From NCBI GenBank assembly GCA_016718565.1, contig JADKCZ010000002.1, positions 558,001 to 622,000 on the forward strand: 64,000 nucleotides of DNA, in the 5' to 3' direction. The notes below the pieces were generated by a model. That model saw only the letters and a program-made list of their open reading frames with translations. It did not search any database and was not told the origin of the DNA. This DNA is from Anaeromyxobacter sp. (GTDB taxonomy: Bacteria > Myxococcota > Myxococcia > Myxococcales > Anaeromyxobacteraceae). Positions 38,151-46,285 of this stretch are shown here, piece after piece. A program made the translations under genes and the position numbers. The first letter of the stretch is position 1; each line of letters opens with the position of its first letter.

Positions 38151-39356
38151 TCAGGCCTCGGCCGCGGCGTCGGCCACGATGGCCTTCCAGCGGTCCAGCG
38201 CCGCGCCGGACAGCGCGTAGGGCTGCACCAGCATGGTGAAGCCGCCCTGGTCGGGCCAGGCCAGCTTGACCGAGGCGTAGCCGGCCAGCGGCGGGTCGCA
38301 CTGCACCTTCATCTCCAGCAGCATGTTCTCCGGCACCGGGGCGGCCCCGTTGACCATGAAGTGGGTGGAGGCCACGCCCAGGATGCGGTAGGCGGAGGCC
38401 TTGCCGCCCACCGTGAGCACCACCGGCCAGGGCGGCGGGGCCGGCGCGCCGTCCTTCTTGCGGGGCGGCTGGGCGGCCGCCACCAGCGACTTCGCCCCGG
38501 CGCTCTTCCAGGCGTCGGCGGTCTCGAAGGAGGCCACGAAGGAGGGGAGCAGCCCGAGCGCCTTCGACACCACCTCGCCCTCGGACCCCTGCAGGAAGGC
38601 GGCGGCGCCCAGGTCCTCCGGCTCCAGGTGGGTCCGCTCGCCCAGCATCGCGGTCACCTCGTCCACCGCCACCACCAGGTCCACCAGCCTGCGGTCGGCC
38701 GCGGCGGTGGTGGCGTCGGCGTGGTGCAGCGAGATGACGTCGGCCATCACCGGCGGCAGGTCCCAGCGGGCCGCCATCACCACGCCCAGCTCCACGTGGT
38801 AGCGGTCCACCAGGGCGTTCCACTCCTCCACCGGCCTGGCGGCCACGTCGTCGCGGCGGTGGATCAGCTCCTCGATGCAGGCGATGGCGACCACCTTGCC
38901 GAAGTCGTGCAGCAGCCCGGCGGAGAAGGCCTCGTCGGGCGCCAGGTTTCGGCCGCGGGCCAGGGCCTGGCAGAGCGCCGCGCTGGCCAGCGAGTCGAGC
39001 CAGACCTGGCGGCGCAGCGGGGCCAGCTTGCCGCCGGCGGTGGCGTGCGCGCCCAGGCCGAAGGCCAGGGCCAGCCGGGCCACGTCCTTGGCCCCGATGC
39101 GCCCCACCGCCGACTTCACCGAGTTGATGGCGGCGCCGCGCGAGTACATGGCCGAGTTGGAGACCCGCAGCACGTCGGCCGACAGCACCTGGTCGGAGGA
39201 GACCATCCTGGCCAGCTCGTCGAGCCCGTAGTCGCCGCCCCGGATCAGCTTCTCGATCTGGAAGGCGACGGCCGGGTACGGCGGGACCTTGACCGCCCCA
39301 CGGGAGACCAGGTCCACGATCGCCTTGTCCAGGTCCAACGGTGCTGCCGTGCCCAT
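38151..39356 (-). CDS. HDOD domain protein with PilZ-like C-terminus (first of a pair)
   Basis: 401 residues from ATG 39356 (AGGGAG upstream); the frame is open far beyond but runs into non-coding and AttH sequence. The HDOD domain (about 15-275) carries PPYPAVAFQIEKLIRGGDYG, VSSDQVLSADVLRVSNSAMY, FSAGLLHDFGKVVAIA and VISLHHAD. A lysine-rich linker (PPRKKDGAPAP) joins it to a beta-rich C-terminal domain similar to that of the neighbour. HDOD proteins often act with diguanylate cyclases, chemotaxis or pilus systems. This is the first gene of the HDOD / HDOD / fdhE unit. Confidence 0.87.
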   Translation of the reverse strand: MGTAAPLDLDKAIVDLVSRGAVKVPPYPAVAFQIEKLIRGGDYGLDELARMVSSDQVLSADVLRVSNSAMYSRGAAINSVKSAVGRIGAKDVARLALAFGLGAHATAGGKLAPLRRQVWLDSLASAALCQALARGRNLAPDEAFSAGLLHDFGKVVAIACIEELIHRRDDVAARPVEEWNALVDRYHVELGVVMAARWDLPPVMADVISLHHADATTAAADRRLVDLVVAVDEVTAMLGERTHLEPEDLGAAAFLQGSEGEVVSKALGLLPSFVASFETADAWKSAGAKSLVAAAQPPRKKDGAPAPPPWPVVLTVGGKASAYRILGVASTHFMVNGAAPVPENMLLEMKVQCDPPLAGYASVKLAWPDQGGFTMLVQPYALSGAALDRWKAIVADAAAEA

Positions 39357-39556
39357 CGTGCCCTGCTCCCTGAGACTGCACCGGTTGAGCGCCGCCGCGC
39401 CACGGTGCGTGAGGACGGCCGGCGGACCGGCGGAGTGTAGCACCAGCGGCGCCACCGGGCCGCGCGGCGCACCGCCAGGGCCGGCTGCGGCGCCGGACCA
39501 CACGGACGTTCCGTTGACCGGCGTTCTAGCCCACGACCTTGGGACAAAGGTCCTGC

Positions 39557-40942
39557 TTACAGCGGCAGGCGGCCGCCCGCGCCGTAGCCGGTCAACTCTG
39601 CGTACCCCTCGCCGACCACCTCGCCGCCGGCGCTGACGATGACCGGCCCCTCCCAGTAGGAGAGCCCCTCGACCAGCCGCGAGCGGTTCTCCGCCGCCGC
39701 CAGCGCCGGCTCGAGCTGGAGCGACAGCCCCGCCGACGGGACCTCGAGCCGCCACCCGGACGGGTAGTCCGCCCCCGACGCGGCGCTGCGCCAGCGGCCG
39801 GTGGGCCGGATCGACCAGGCCTCCGGAGGCAGCGCCGTGCTGGTGCCGTCGCGCGCCACCAGCGTGCCGTTGCGCCAGTCGACCGCGCCGTCGGCCCGCC
39901 TGAGCAGGTAGAGCATCAGGTCCCGGCCGTCGGCCAGCCGCAGCGCGAACCAGTCCCAGCCCACCTGCGACGGCGCCAGCTGGGAGGAGCCCACCTCCCG
40001 GTCCATCCAGGCCTCGCCGCGCACCTCCGCCGCCACCCCGTCGAGCTCGACCACGCCCGTCGCCGCCAGGCGCGTCTGGCTGTAGTACTCGCTGGCGAAC
40101 CCGTCGGCCGCCGCCTTGCGGCTGTAGCCGTTCGGCCCCTGCAGCACGGTGGGCCGCGCCGGCGTCAGCTCCAGCCGGAGCGCCACGCCCACCGCGTCGT
40201 CGCGCGCCGCCAGCCGCCAGGTGATGGGCTCCGGCGCCGCGCCGCCCGCCCCGCCCGTGCGCGCCGGGATCGCGCCGCCGACCGGCGCCACGTCGAGCGT
40301 CCAGCGCCCGGGGCTGCCGGGCGGGGACTGCGCCCAGGCCACCCGCGGCCCGGGGGCCGCGCCGAAGCCGGCCAGCAGCGGCGCCTCGCGCCACACCACC
40401 TCGGCGAAGCGGTGGCGGCGGCCCCCCACGTCGGTGACCGCCAGGTGGGCCATCACCGCCCCCGGCGCCGCCCACGCCGAGTCGAGCGCCGGTCGGGCCG
40501 GCAGGATCCCCACCTTGAAGAAGGTGAGCTGGAAGCCGAAGCGCTGGCCGGCCGTCCCGGCGAGCGTGCCGGTGAAGTACCACCACTCGTTGCGGTAGCC
40601 GGGCCGGGCGAAGTGATCGCGCGGGAAGGACCAGGCGTGGGCGGGATCGGCGGGGAGGAAGGTCGCGGGAGCGCCCCTCACCCCGGCCCTCTCCCCGGAG
40701 GGGAGAGGGAGCAGACGCTCGGAGCTCCCTCTCCCCCAGCTTGCTGGGGGAGAGGGTTGGGGTGAGGGGGCCGACCGCGTGCTCGAGGTTCCCCTCACCC
40801 CGGCCCTCTCCCCTGAGGGGAGAGGGAGTGCAGAACCCGGGGTCGAGGTCGGGGTCGAGGTCGAGGTCGGGGTCGGGGTCGAGCTGGCGGTCGCCGCCGC
40901 GATCGCGCCCAGCAGCGCGCCCACCAGGAGTCTAGAGCGCAT
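39557..40942 (-). CDS. AttH/CrtC-like lipocalin-like secreted protein
   Basis: 461 residues. A signal peptide (MRSRLLVGALLGAIAAATAS) is followed by about 75 residues of low complexity encoded by GTCGAG-type simple repeats and three palindromic elements. From about residue 95 the AttH core begins: PADPAHAWSFPRDHF, then RNEWWYFTGTLAG, FQLTFFKVGI, SEYYSQTRLAATG and EAWMDREVGSSQL. These are the strands and Trp/Asp signature of the two-lipocalin fold. The gene overlaps the end of the ABC permease by 11 bases, the order seen in attEFGH-type operons where AttH is a secreted partner of the ABC complex. The true substrate is unknown. Confidence 0.88.
   Translation of the reverse strand: MRSRLLVGALLGAIAAATASSTPTPTSTSTPTSTPGSALPLPSGERAGVRGTSSTRSAPSPQPSPPASWGRGSSERLLPLPSGERAGVRGAPATFLPADPAHAWSFPRDHFARPGYRNEWWYFTGTLAGTAGQRFGFQLTFFKVGILPARPALDSAWAAPGAVMAHLAVTDVGGRRHRFAEVVWREAPLLAGFGAAPGPRVAWAQSPPGSPGRWTLDVAPVGGAIPARTGGAGGAAPEPITWRLAARDDAVGVALRLELTPARPTVLQGPNGYSRKAAADGFASEYYSQTRLAATGVVELDGVAAEVRGEAWMDREVGSSQLAPSQVGWDWFALRLADGRDLMLYLLRRADGAVDWRNGTLVARDGTSTALPPEAWSIRPTGRWRSAASGADYPSGWRLEVPSAGLSLQLEPALAAAENRSRLVEGLSYWEGPVIVSAGGEVVGEGYAELTGYGAGGRLPL
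40675..40832. repeat. Three palindromic interspersed elements inside the AttH-like gene
   Basis: Element 1 (about 40675-40725) and element 3 (about 40791-40832) are of the short-stem type (CCCCTCACCCCGG, CCCTCTCCCC stem). Element 2 (about 40725-40769) is the long-stem type (CCCTCTCCCCCAGC, TT loop) in opposite orientation. On the minus strand all three are read through without stop, giving peptides such as LPLPSGERAGVRG twice. They are separated by short unrelated sequence. Confidence 0.88.
40841..40883. repeat. GTCGAG/GTCGGG simple-sequence repeat in the AttH-like gene
   Basis: About seven 6-base units of GGTCGAG or GGTCGGG type in a row, encoding a Thr/Pro/Ser run (TPTPTSTSTPTSTP) directly after the signal peptide on the minus strand. 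A change in unit number would keep the frame because the unit is six bases. Confidence 0.85.
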
Positions 40943-43454
40943 CGCGGCTGAGCTCCGTGGCGCGCACCCGCGCCGCCAGGGCGGCGGGGGCCAGGCTGGC
41001 CAGCGCGGCGGCGGCCAGGATGGTGGCGGCCTGCGCGGCCAGCGCCCCCACCGGCCACGACAGGCTCAGCGACCAGCCGAAGTAGGCCGGGTTCACCAGG
41101 TGCACCAGCACGCCCGCCAGCCCGGCGCCCGCGACCAGGCCGAGCGCCAGCCCGAAGACCGCCACCCCCAGCCCGCGCCCCAGGAAGACCCGGAAGACCT
41201 GCCCACGCGTGGCCCCCAGGGCCCGGTAGAGGGCCAGCTCCGCGGAGCGCTCGCGCGCCAGCACCAGGAGCGAGAGCGCCACCCCGGCCACCGCGATCAC
41301 CAGCCCCATCACCTGCAGCAGCCGGGTCACCGCGAAGGTCTCCTCGAAGATGGCCAGCACCTCGGCCCGCAGGGTGCGGTTGGAGCGCAGCAGGAGCGGG
41401 GTGCCCTCGAAGGCCCGGCGCAGGTCGGCCACCACCTGCTCGACGTCGGCCCCCGGCGCCAGGTAGAGGGCCACGTTGGAGGGGGGCCCCTCGCCGAAGG
41501 CGCGGGCGAACGGGCGCTCGTCCATCAGCAGGGCGCCCCGCTCGTTGCCGTAGTCGCGGTAGACGCCGGCCACCGGGAAGCGGCGGTCGCCGGCCAGCGT
41601 CCGCACCGTCACCTCGGCGCCGGCGACCAGCCCGGCGCGGCGGGCCAGCGGCTCGGAGACCAGCACCGCCCCCTGGGTCCGCAGCGCCTCGAAGGCGGCG
41701 CGGGCATCGCCCCCGGCCAGCAGCACCCGCCCCTCCGCGCCGGCCACGGCGGCGTCCAGCCCGGCGATGGAGACCGGCCGCCCGGCCGCCAGCCCCTCCA
41801 CCTGCCGGAGGCGGTCCACGGCGCGCACGCCCGGCCAGGCGGCCAGCCGCGCCACCAGCGCCGGGTCGAGGGTGGCCTCGGCCCGGGCCCGCCGCCAGGA
41901 CGGGCTGGTGACGTAGACGTCGGCCAGCAGGGTCTGGTCGAGCCAGCCCGCCACCGTCTCGCGGAAGCTGCCCACCATCACCGTCACCCCGGCCAGCATG
42001 GCCACCGCCACCGCCAGCGCCCCGGCCGCCAGCGCGGTGGCCGGCAGCCGGGCCGACAGCGTGCGCAGGCCGTGCCGCACCCCCAGCCGGCGCGGCCGCG
42101 CCAGCCTGGAGAGGTGGCGCAGCGCCAGCGGCGCCGCCAGCGGGGCGGCGGCCAGGATGCCGAAGGCCAGGGCGAAGCCCGAGGGGCGCCACCAGGCGCC
42201 GATGGCCAGGTGGAGCGTGGCCGCGGCGACCAGCAGCGCCAGCCCGAGGAGCGCCAGCCGGGGGGCGCGCCGCTCGCCCTCGGCGGAGAGCGTGATGGGC
42301 GCCAGCAGCGCCTTGGGGTCCTTGCGGGAGGCGTCCAGCGCCGGCAGGAGCGCGCCGAGGAGCGCGCCGCCCAGCCCGGTGGCCAGCGCCAGCCCCACCA
42401 GCGCCGGGCCGAGCCGCACCTCGTCGATCCCCTCCAGCAGGTAGACGGTGCGCAGCGTGCCCGACACCGCCCCCACGCTGCCGCGCGCCGCCAGCCACCC
42501 CAGGGGGATCCCGGCGGCGGTGCCGCACAGGCCGAGCAGCGCCGCCTCGCCCAGCACCAGCCGCACCACCTGCCCGCGGGTGGCGCCCAGGGTCCGCAGG
42601 ATGCCCAGCTCCTCACGCCGCCGCACCAGCGAGGCGCGGGCCGAGGCGTGCACCAGGAAGCCCCCCACCAGCAGCGAGACCAGCGAGAGGGCGGTCAGGT
42701 TGAGCCGGAAGGCGGCCAGCAGCCCGGCCGCCTCCACGGTGCGCTGCTCCGGCGAGGAGACGCGGGCGCGATCGCCCAGCCGGGCCGAGAGGCGCGCCGA
42801 CAGCGCCGCCACGTCGCCGCCGGGGGCCGCCCGCACGTCCACCTGGTGGAGCCGGCCCGGGGCGCCGAGCAGCCCTTGCACCTGGGCCAGGTCCATCACC
42901 GCCAGCCGCCGGGAGGCCAGCGGGGCCAGCCGCTGGAAGTCCACCAGCGCGCCGATGCGCAGGGTGGCGCGGCGCGAGCCGCTGGTGACCGCCACCGCGT
43001 CGCCCACTCGCCAGCCCTGCTCGGCGGCCAGGGCCGGCGTCACCGCCACCCAGCCGGGCGTGCCCAGCGCCTCGGCCAGCGCGCCCTGCGGCTGCGACCA
43101 GGGGAGCCGCAGCGGGGCCAGCAGGTCCACCCCCACCACCTCCAGCGCCCCGGCCCGACCGTCCAGCGCCACCTCCACCCGGTAGAGCGGCACCGCCGAG
43201 GCCACCCCGGGCGTCTCCAGCACCTCCGGCAGCAGCTCCTCGGGCAGGTGGCCGGCCACGCCCAGCACCGAGAGGTCGGCGTCGCCCGAGACGGCGCGCA
43301 CCGTGCCGTCGAAGGCGCCCAGGGCGCTGCCGTTGAGCAGCTGGATGGAGAGCACCGCCGCCACGCCCAGCGCCACCCCGCCCACCGCCAGCGCCTGCAG
43401 CGCCGGGGCGGCCCGCACCTCCTTCAGCACGGCGCGCGCCAGGTAGCGCCTCAC
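40932..43454 (-). CDS. ABC transporter permease, FtsX/LolC-type with two duplicated halves
   Basis: 840 residues with two FtsX-type units fused in one chain. Each unit has one leading helix, a large periplasmic domain and three helices: the first helix near 20-40 (AVGGVALGVAAVLSIQLLNG), three near 240-390, then the second half beginning near 450 with LSARLPATALAAGALAVAVA. The last cluster is RSAELALYRALGATRGQVFRVFL. The motif ELGILRTLGATRGQVVRLVL near 280-300 is the FtsX coupling helix. The GTG start overlaps the ATPase gene by 4 bases. In attEFGH-type operons the two permeases are separate (AttF, AttG); here they are one protein, as in the MacB/LolCE-like DUF214 family. Confidence 0.92.
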   Translation of the reverse strand: MRRYLARAVLKEVRAAPALQALAVGGVALGVAAVLSIQLLNGSALGAFDGTVRAVSGDADLSVLGVAGHLPEELLPEVLETPGVASAVPLYRVEVALDGRAGALEVVGVDLLAPLRLPWSQPQGALAEALGTPGWVAVTPALAAEQGWRVGDAVAVTSGSRRATLRIGALVDFQRLAPLASRRLAVMDLAQVQGLLGAPGRLHQVDVRAAPGGDVAALSARLSARLGDRARVSSPEQRTVEAAGLLAAFRLNLTALSLVSLLVGGFLVHASARASLVRRREELGILRTLGATRGQVVRLVLGEAALLGLCGTAAGIPLGWLAARGSVGAVSGTLRTVYLLEGIDEVRLGPALVGLALATGLGGALLGALLPALDASRKDPKALLAPITLSAEGERRAPRLALLGLALLVAAATLHLAIGAWWRPSGFALAFGILAAAPLAAPLALRHLSRLARPRRLGVRHGLRTLSARLPATALAAGALAVAVAMLAGVTVMVGSFRETVAGWLDQTLLADVYVTSPSWRRARAEATLDPALVARLAAWPGVRAVDRLRQVEGLAAGRPVSIAGLDAAVAGAEGRVLLAGGDARAAFEALRTQGAVLVSEPLARRAGLVAGAEVTVRTLAGDRRFPVAGVYRDYGNERGALLMDERPFARAFGEGPPSNVALYLAPGADVEQVVADLRRAFEGTPLLLRSNRTLRAEVLAIFEETFAVTRLLQVMGLVIAVAGVALSLLVLARERSAELALYRALGATRGQVFRVFLGRGLGVAVFGLALGLVAGAGLAGVLVHLVNPAYFGWSLSLSWPVGALAAQAATILAAAALASLAPAALAARVRATELSRDAL

Positions 43455-44131
43455 CGGCGCTCCAGCCGCCCGGCGTGCAGGTGCCAGGTCCGGTCCGCCC
43501 GGGCCGCCAGGTCTGCGCTGTGGGTCACCACCAGGAGCGCGCTCCCCTCCTCACGCGCCAGGCCGAAGAGCAGGGCCGCCACCTGCTCGCCGGCGGCGTC
43601 GTCCAGGTTGCCGGTGGGCTCGTCGGCCAGCAGCAGCGCCGGTCGCCGCAGCAGCGCGCGGCACAGCGCCACCCGCTGCATCTCGCCGCCCGACAGCCGC
43701 GCCACCGCGTCCTCCTCGCGCCCCTCCAGACCGGCGCGCGCCAGCAGCCCCCGGGCCCGCGCCTCGGCGGCCGGCGGCGGATCCCCGGCCACCAGCGCCG
43801 GCACCAGCACGTTCTCGAGCGCGGTGAGGTGGCCGAGCAGGTGGAAGAACTGGAAGACCACCCCCACGTGGTCGCGCCGCAGCAGCGTGCGGGCCCGGTC
43901 GGACAGGTCGGCCAGGGGGTGGCCCATGAGCGACACCGCGCCGGCGTCGGGCTCGTCGATGCCGGCGGCCAGGTGCAGCAGGGTGGACTTTCCGGAGCCG
44001 CTCCGGCCCGTCACCGCCACCACCTCGCCCGGCGCCACCTCGGCGCTCACGCCCCGCAGCACCTCGCGCGGCGCCCCGCCGGGGGTCCGAAAGGTCCGGG
44101 ACACCTCGAGGAACGCGAGCGTGGGCGGCAT
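43451..44131 (-). CDS. ABC transporter ATP-binding protein (LolD/MacB-like)
   Basis: 226 residues with all ABC motifs: Walker A GRSGSGKST (42-50), Q-loop QFFHLLGHL, signature LSGGEMQRVALCRALL and Walker B LLLADEPTGNLDD, then the H-loop VVTHS. The ADEPTGNLD form is typical of the LolD/MacB/FtsE group that powers mechanotransmission rather than channel transport. It is the first gene of the unit ATPase / permease / AttH-like protein, divergent from the SprA-like gene with 99 bases between. Confidence 0.94.
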   Translation of the reverse strand: MPPTLAFLEVSRTFRTPGGAPREVLRGVSAEVAPGEVVAVTGRSGSGKSTLLHLAAGIDEPDAGAVSLMGHPLADLSDRARTLLRRDHVGVVFQFFHLLGHLTALENVLVPALVAGDPPPAAEARARGLLARAGLEGREEDAVARLSGGEMQRVALCRALLRRPALLLADEPTGNLDDAAGEQVAALLFGLAREEGSALLVVTHSADLAARADRTWHLHAGRLERR

Positions 44132-44230
44132 GGAGCGCCCAACAGATGCCGCCTGCGAGGCCCGGCGGCAAGGGGCGTCGACGCGCCCCCCTCGGGTCGG
44201 CGCACCCGGACCGCTCCCGTCCTACATTGA

Positions 44231-45073
44231 GTGGAGATGATCGTCCCGGGTCCCCTGGCACCCCGCTCCAGCACCTCCCCGCAGGTCGGGCGCGGCTCCC
44301 GCGCGGCCGCGCTGCAGGTGTATGATTCCTCCAGCAGCCAGGGAGTCCAGGCCTCCGTGCTCAGCGTCCTCTCCATCACCGCGCCGCGACGGGTCGTCGA
44401 GTACTTCTCGACGAGGACGCCCGTGGAGCGTGCCACCGAGGAGGCGCTGCTCCCCGCCGACCGCGTCTCGCTGTCTCCGGAGGCGCGCCGCCAGCTGCGC
44501 GCCGTCGAGGCGGTGGAGCGCGGTCAGGGCGAGGGGGCCGAGGCTGGCGCCGCGGCACCAGAGGAGGGCGCCGCGGCCGCGGGTGGCCAGGTCGCCGGCG
44601 GCGCCAAGCTGACCACCGAGCAGCAGCGGCAGGTCACCGAGCTGCGCCAGCGCGACGCCCATGTGCGGCAGCACGAGGCGGCGCACCAGGCGGCCGGCGG
44701 CGAGCTCACCGGCGCCGCCACCTTCAGCTACCAGGTCGGGCCGGACGGGCGCAGCTACGCGGTGGGCGGCGAGGTGCCGCTGCAGTCGCGCGCCGGGCGC
44801 ACCCCCGACGAGACCATCGCCATCGCCCGCCGGGTCCGCGCCGCGGCGCTGGCGCCCTCCGACCCCTCCGCCGCCGACCTGGCGGCCGCCGCCGCGGCCA
44901 CGCAGATGGAGCTGCGCGCCTCCCAGCAGAAGCGCCAGGGCCAGCCGGGCGCCAGGGCCGCCGGCCCCGGCGAGGAACGGGCCGCCGGCGCCACCCCGCC
45001 GACCCGGCCCGCGCCCCGCGCCGACCTGGAGCGGCTCATCGTGCGCGCCCCCGAGGCCCAGCCGTTCCTGTAG
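44231..45073 (+). CDS. SprA-related putative metalloprotease (CJM1_0395-like)
   Basis: 280 residues. The central region carries the family motif VRQHEAAHQAAGGELTGAAT, with an HExxH zinc site at H148-E-A-A-H152, followed by FSYQVGPDGRSYAVGGEVPL. This is the SprA-related/CJM1_0395 putative metalloprotease pattern. The N-terminus (LLPADRVSLSPEARRQL) and the Ala/Gln-rich C-terminus are disordered. GTG 44231 and ATG 44237 are both possible starts; GGAG lies immediately before the latter, too close to be a standard site. No secretion signal is visible. Biological substrates are not known for this family. Confidence 0.85.
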   Translation: MEMIVPGPLAPRSSTSPQVGRGSRAAALQVYDSSSSQGVQASVLSVLSITAPRRVVEYFSTRTPVERATEEALLPADRVSLSPEARRQLRAVEAVERGQGEGAEAGAAAPEEGAAAAGGQVAGGAKLTTEQQRQVTELRQRDAHVRQHEAAHQAAGGELTGAATFSYQVGPDGRSYAVGGEVPLQSRAGRTPDETIAIARRVRAAALAPSDPSAADLAAAAAATQMELRASQQKRQGQPGARAAGPGEERAAGATPPTRPAPRADLERLIVRAPEAQPFL

Positions 45074-45109
45074 CCGGGGCCGCGGGGCGGCGCGCTAGAG
45101 TGCGCCCCC

Positions 45110-46285
45110 ATGGATCCCTCCCCGCCTCGCGCCGGCGCGCTCACCGCCCTGCCCCTCGCCGCGGCCCTCACCGCCCTCTCGCTCGGCGCCCTGCTCGCGC
45201 CGCGGCCAGCCGCCTGCTGGCCGGTGGTCGGGGCGGGCCCCACCCCGGCCGGCGCGCTGGTCCCGACCCCGCTCGTGTCGCGCGGCTGCCCGGTGGCCGC
45301 CTCCTCCCGCGGCGCCGAGGCGCTGGTGGACGGCGCCTACCGGACCGACGCCTGGGGCGGCGGCCGACCCTCGCCGGAGCGTCCGGCCTGGGCGGCGGTG
45401 AAGCTGCCCCCCGGCCTGACCCGCGTGCTGGTGGCCTGGACCTCCTCGCACAACCACGACCTCTTCGAGCAGTTCTACGGCGCCCCGGTGGACTACCGGC
45501 TGGAGACCAGCGCCGACTCCAGCGACGGCGCGGACGGCGCCTGGCGCACCGCCCTCGAGGTGCGGGACAACCCGGCCCGCACCCGCGCCCACGCCATCGG
45601 GTTCGAGGGGCAGCGCTGGGTCCGGCTGGTCGTCACCCGCCTGCCGGCCAGGGTGAACGAGTGGGGGCTCTTCCTCGACGAGCTCGAGGTGCACGACCTG
45701 TCGCGGGGCGGCGACGACGTCTGGGTCTTCCTGGGCGACTCGATCGCCGCGGGAGTCTACGACCGGGCCCCGGACCACCAGCCCAGCTTCGCCCGCGCGG
45801 TGGCCGCCGCCCGCCCCGGCTACTTCCCGGTCATGGTCAACGCCGGCCTGCCGCGCCTGCGCAGCTGGGAGGCCATCGACCGGGTGGACGAGGTGCTGGC
45901 CCTCTACCCGGAGGCCAGGGTGGTGGCGGTCACCATCGGCTCCAACGACGCCGACCTGCCCAGGCTGCGGGCGGCGCTGCTGGGCGTGGTGGGCAAGATC
46001 CGGGCGGCCGGGAAGATCCCGCTGCTGTCGAACATCCCGTACCAGACCAAGTACGGCCAGGACTACGTGGCCGTGAAGAACGAGGTGGTGGACGAGGTGG
46101 TGCGGGGCCAGCGGCTCCTGCCCGGCCCGGACCTCTACGCCTGGTTCAAGGCGCGGCCCGGGCAGCTGCACGACGGGCTGCACCCCGACGGCCCTGGCTC
46201 GGTGGCCATGCAGCGGCTCTGGGCCGAGGCGGCCGCCCCGCTCTATGCGCCGGGCGGCGCCGCCGCGGCCCGCGCGGCCCGCTAG
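45110..46285 (+). CDS. SGNH/GDSL-type hydrolase with N-terminal discoidin-like domain
   Basis: 391 residues with an N-terminal hydrophobic signal (LPLAAALTALSLGALLAPRP). Residues about 60-200 resemble a coagulation-factor-5/8-type sugar-binding domain (GAEALVDGAYRTDAWGGGRP, VRLVVTRLPARVNEWGLFLD). From about 205 the SGNH core follows: block I VWVFLGDSIAAGV with catalytic S211, block III VTIGSNDADL, and block V with D355 and H358 (LHDGLHPDG). It should be a secreted esterase or carbohydrate deacetylase. The stop codon and the stop of the convergent LysM gene share the palindrome CTAG. Confidence 0.9.
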   Translation: MDPSPPRAGALTALPLAAALTALSLGALLAPRPAACWPVVGAGPTPAGALVPTPLVSRGCPVAASSRGAEALVDGAYRTDAWGGGRPSPERPAWAAVKLPPGLTRVLVAWTSSHNHDLFEQFYGAPVDYRLETSADSSDGADGAWRTALEVRDNPARTRAHAIGFEGQRWVRLVVTRLPARVNEWGLFLDELEVHDLSRGGDDVWVFLGDSIAAGVYDRAPDHQPSFARAVAAARPGYFPVMVNAGLPRLRSWEAIDRVDEVLALYPEARVVAVTIGSNDADLPRLRAALLGVVGKIRAAGKIPLLSNIPYQTKYGQDYVAVKNEVVDEVVRGQRLLPGPDLYAWFKARPGQLHDGLHPDGPGSVAMQRLWAEAAAPLYAPGGAAAARAAR

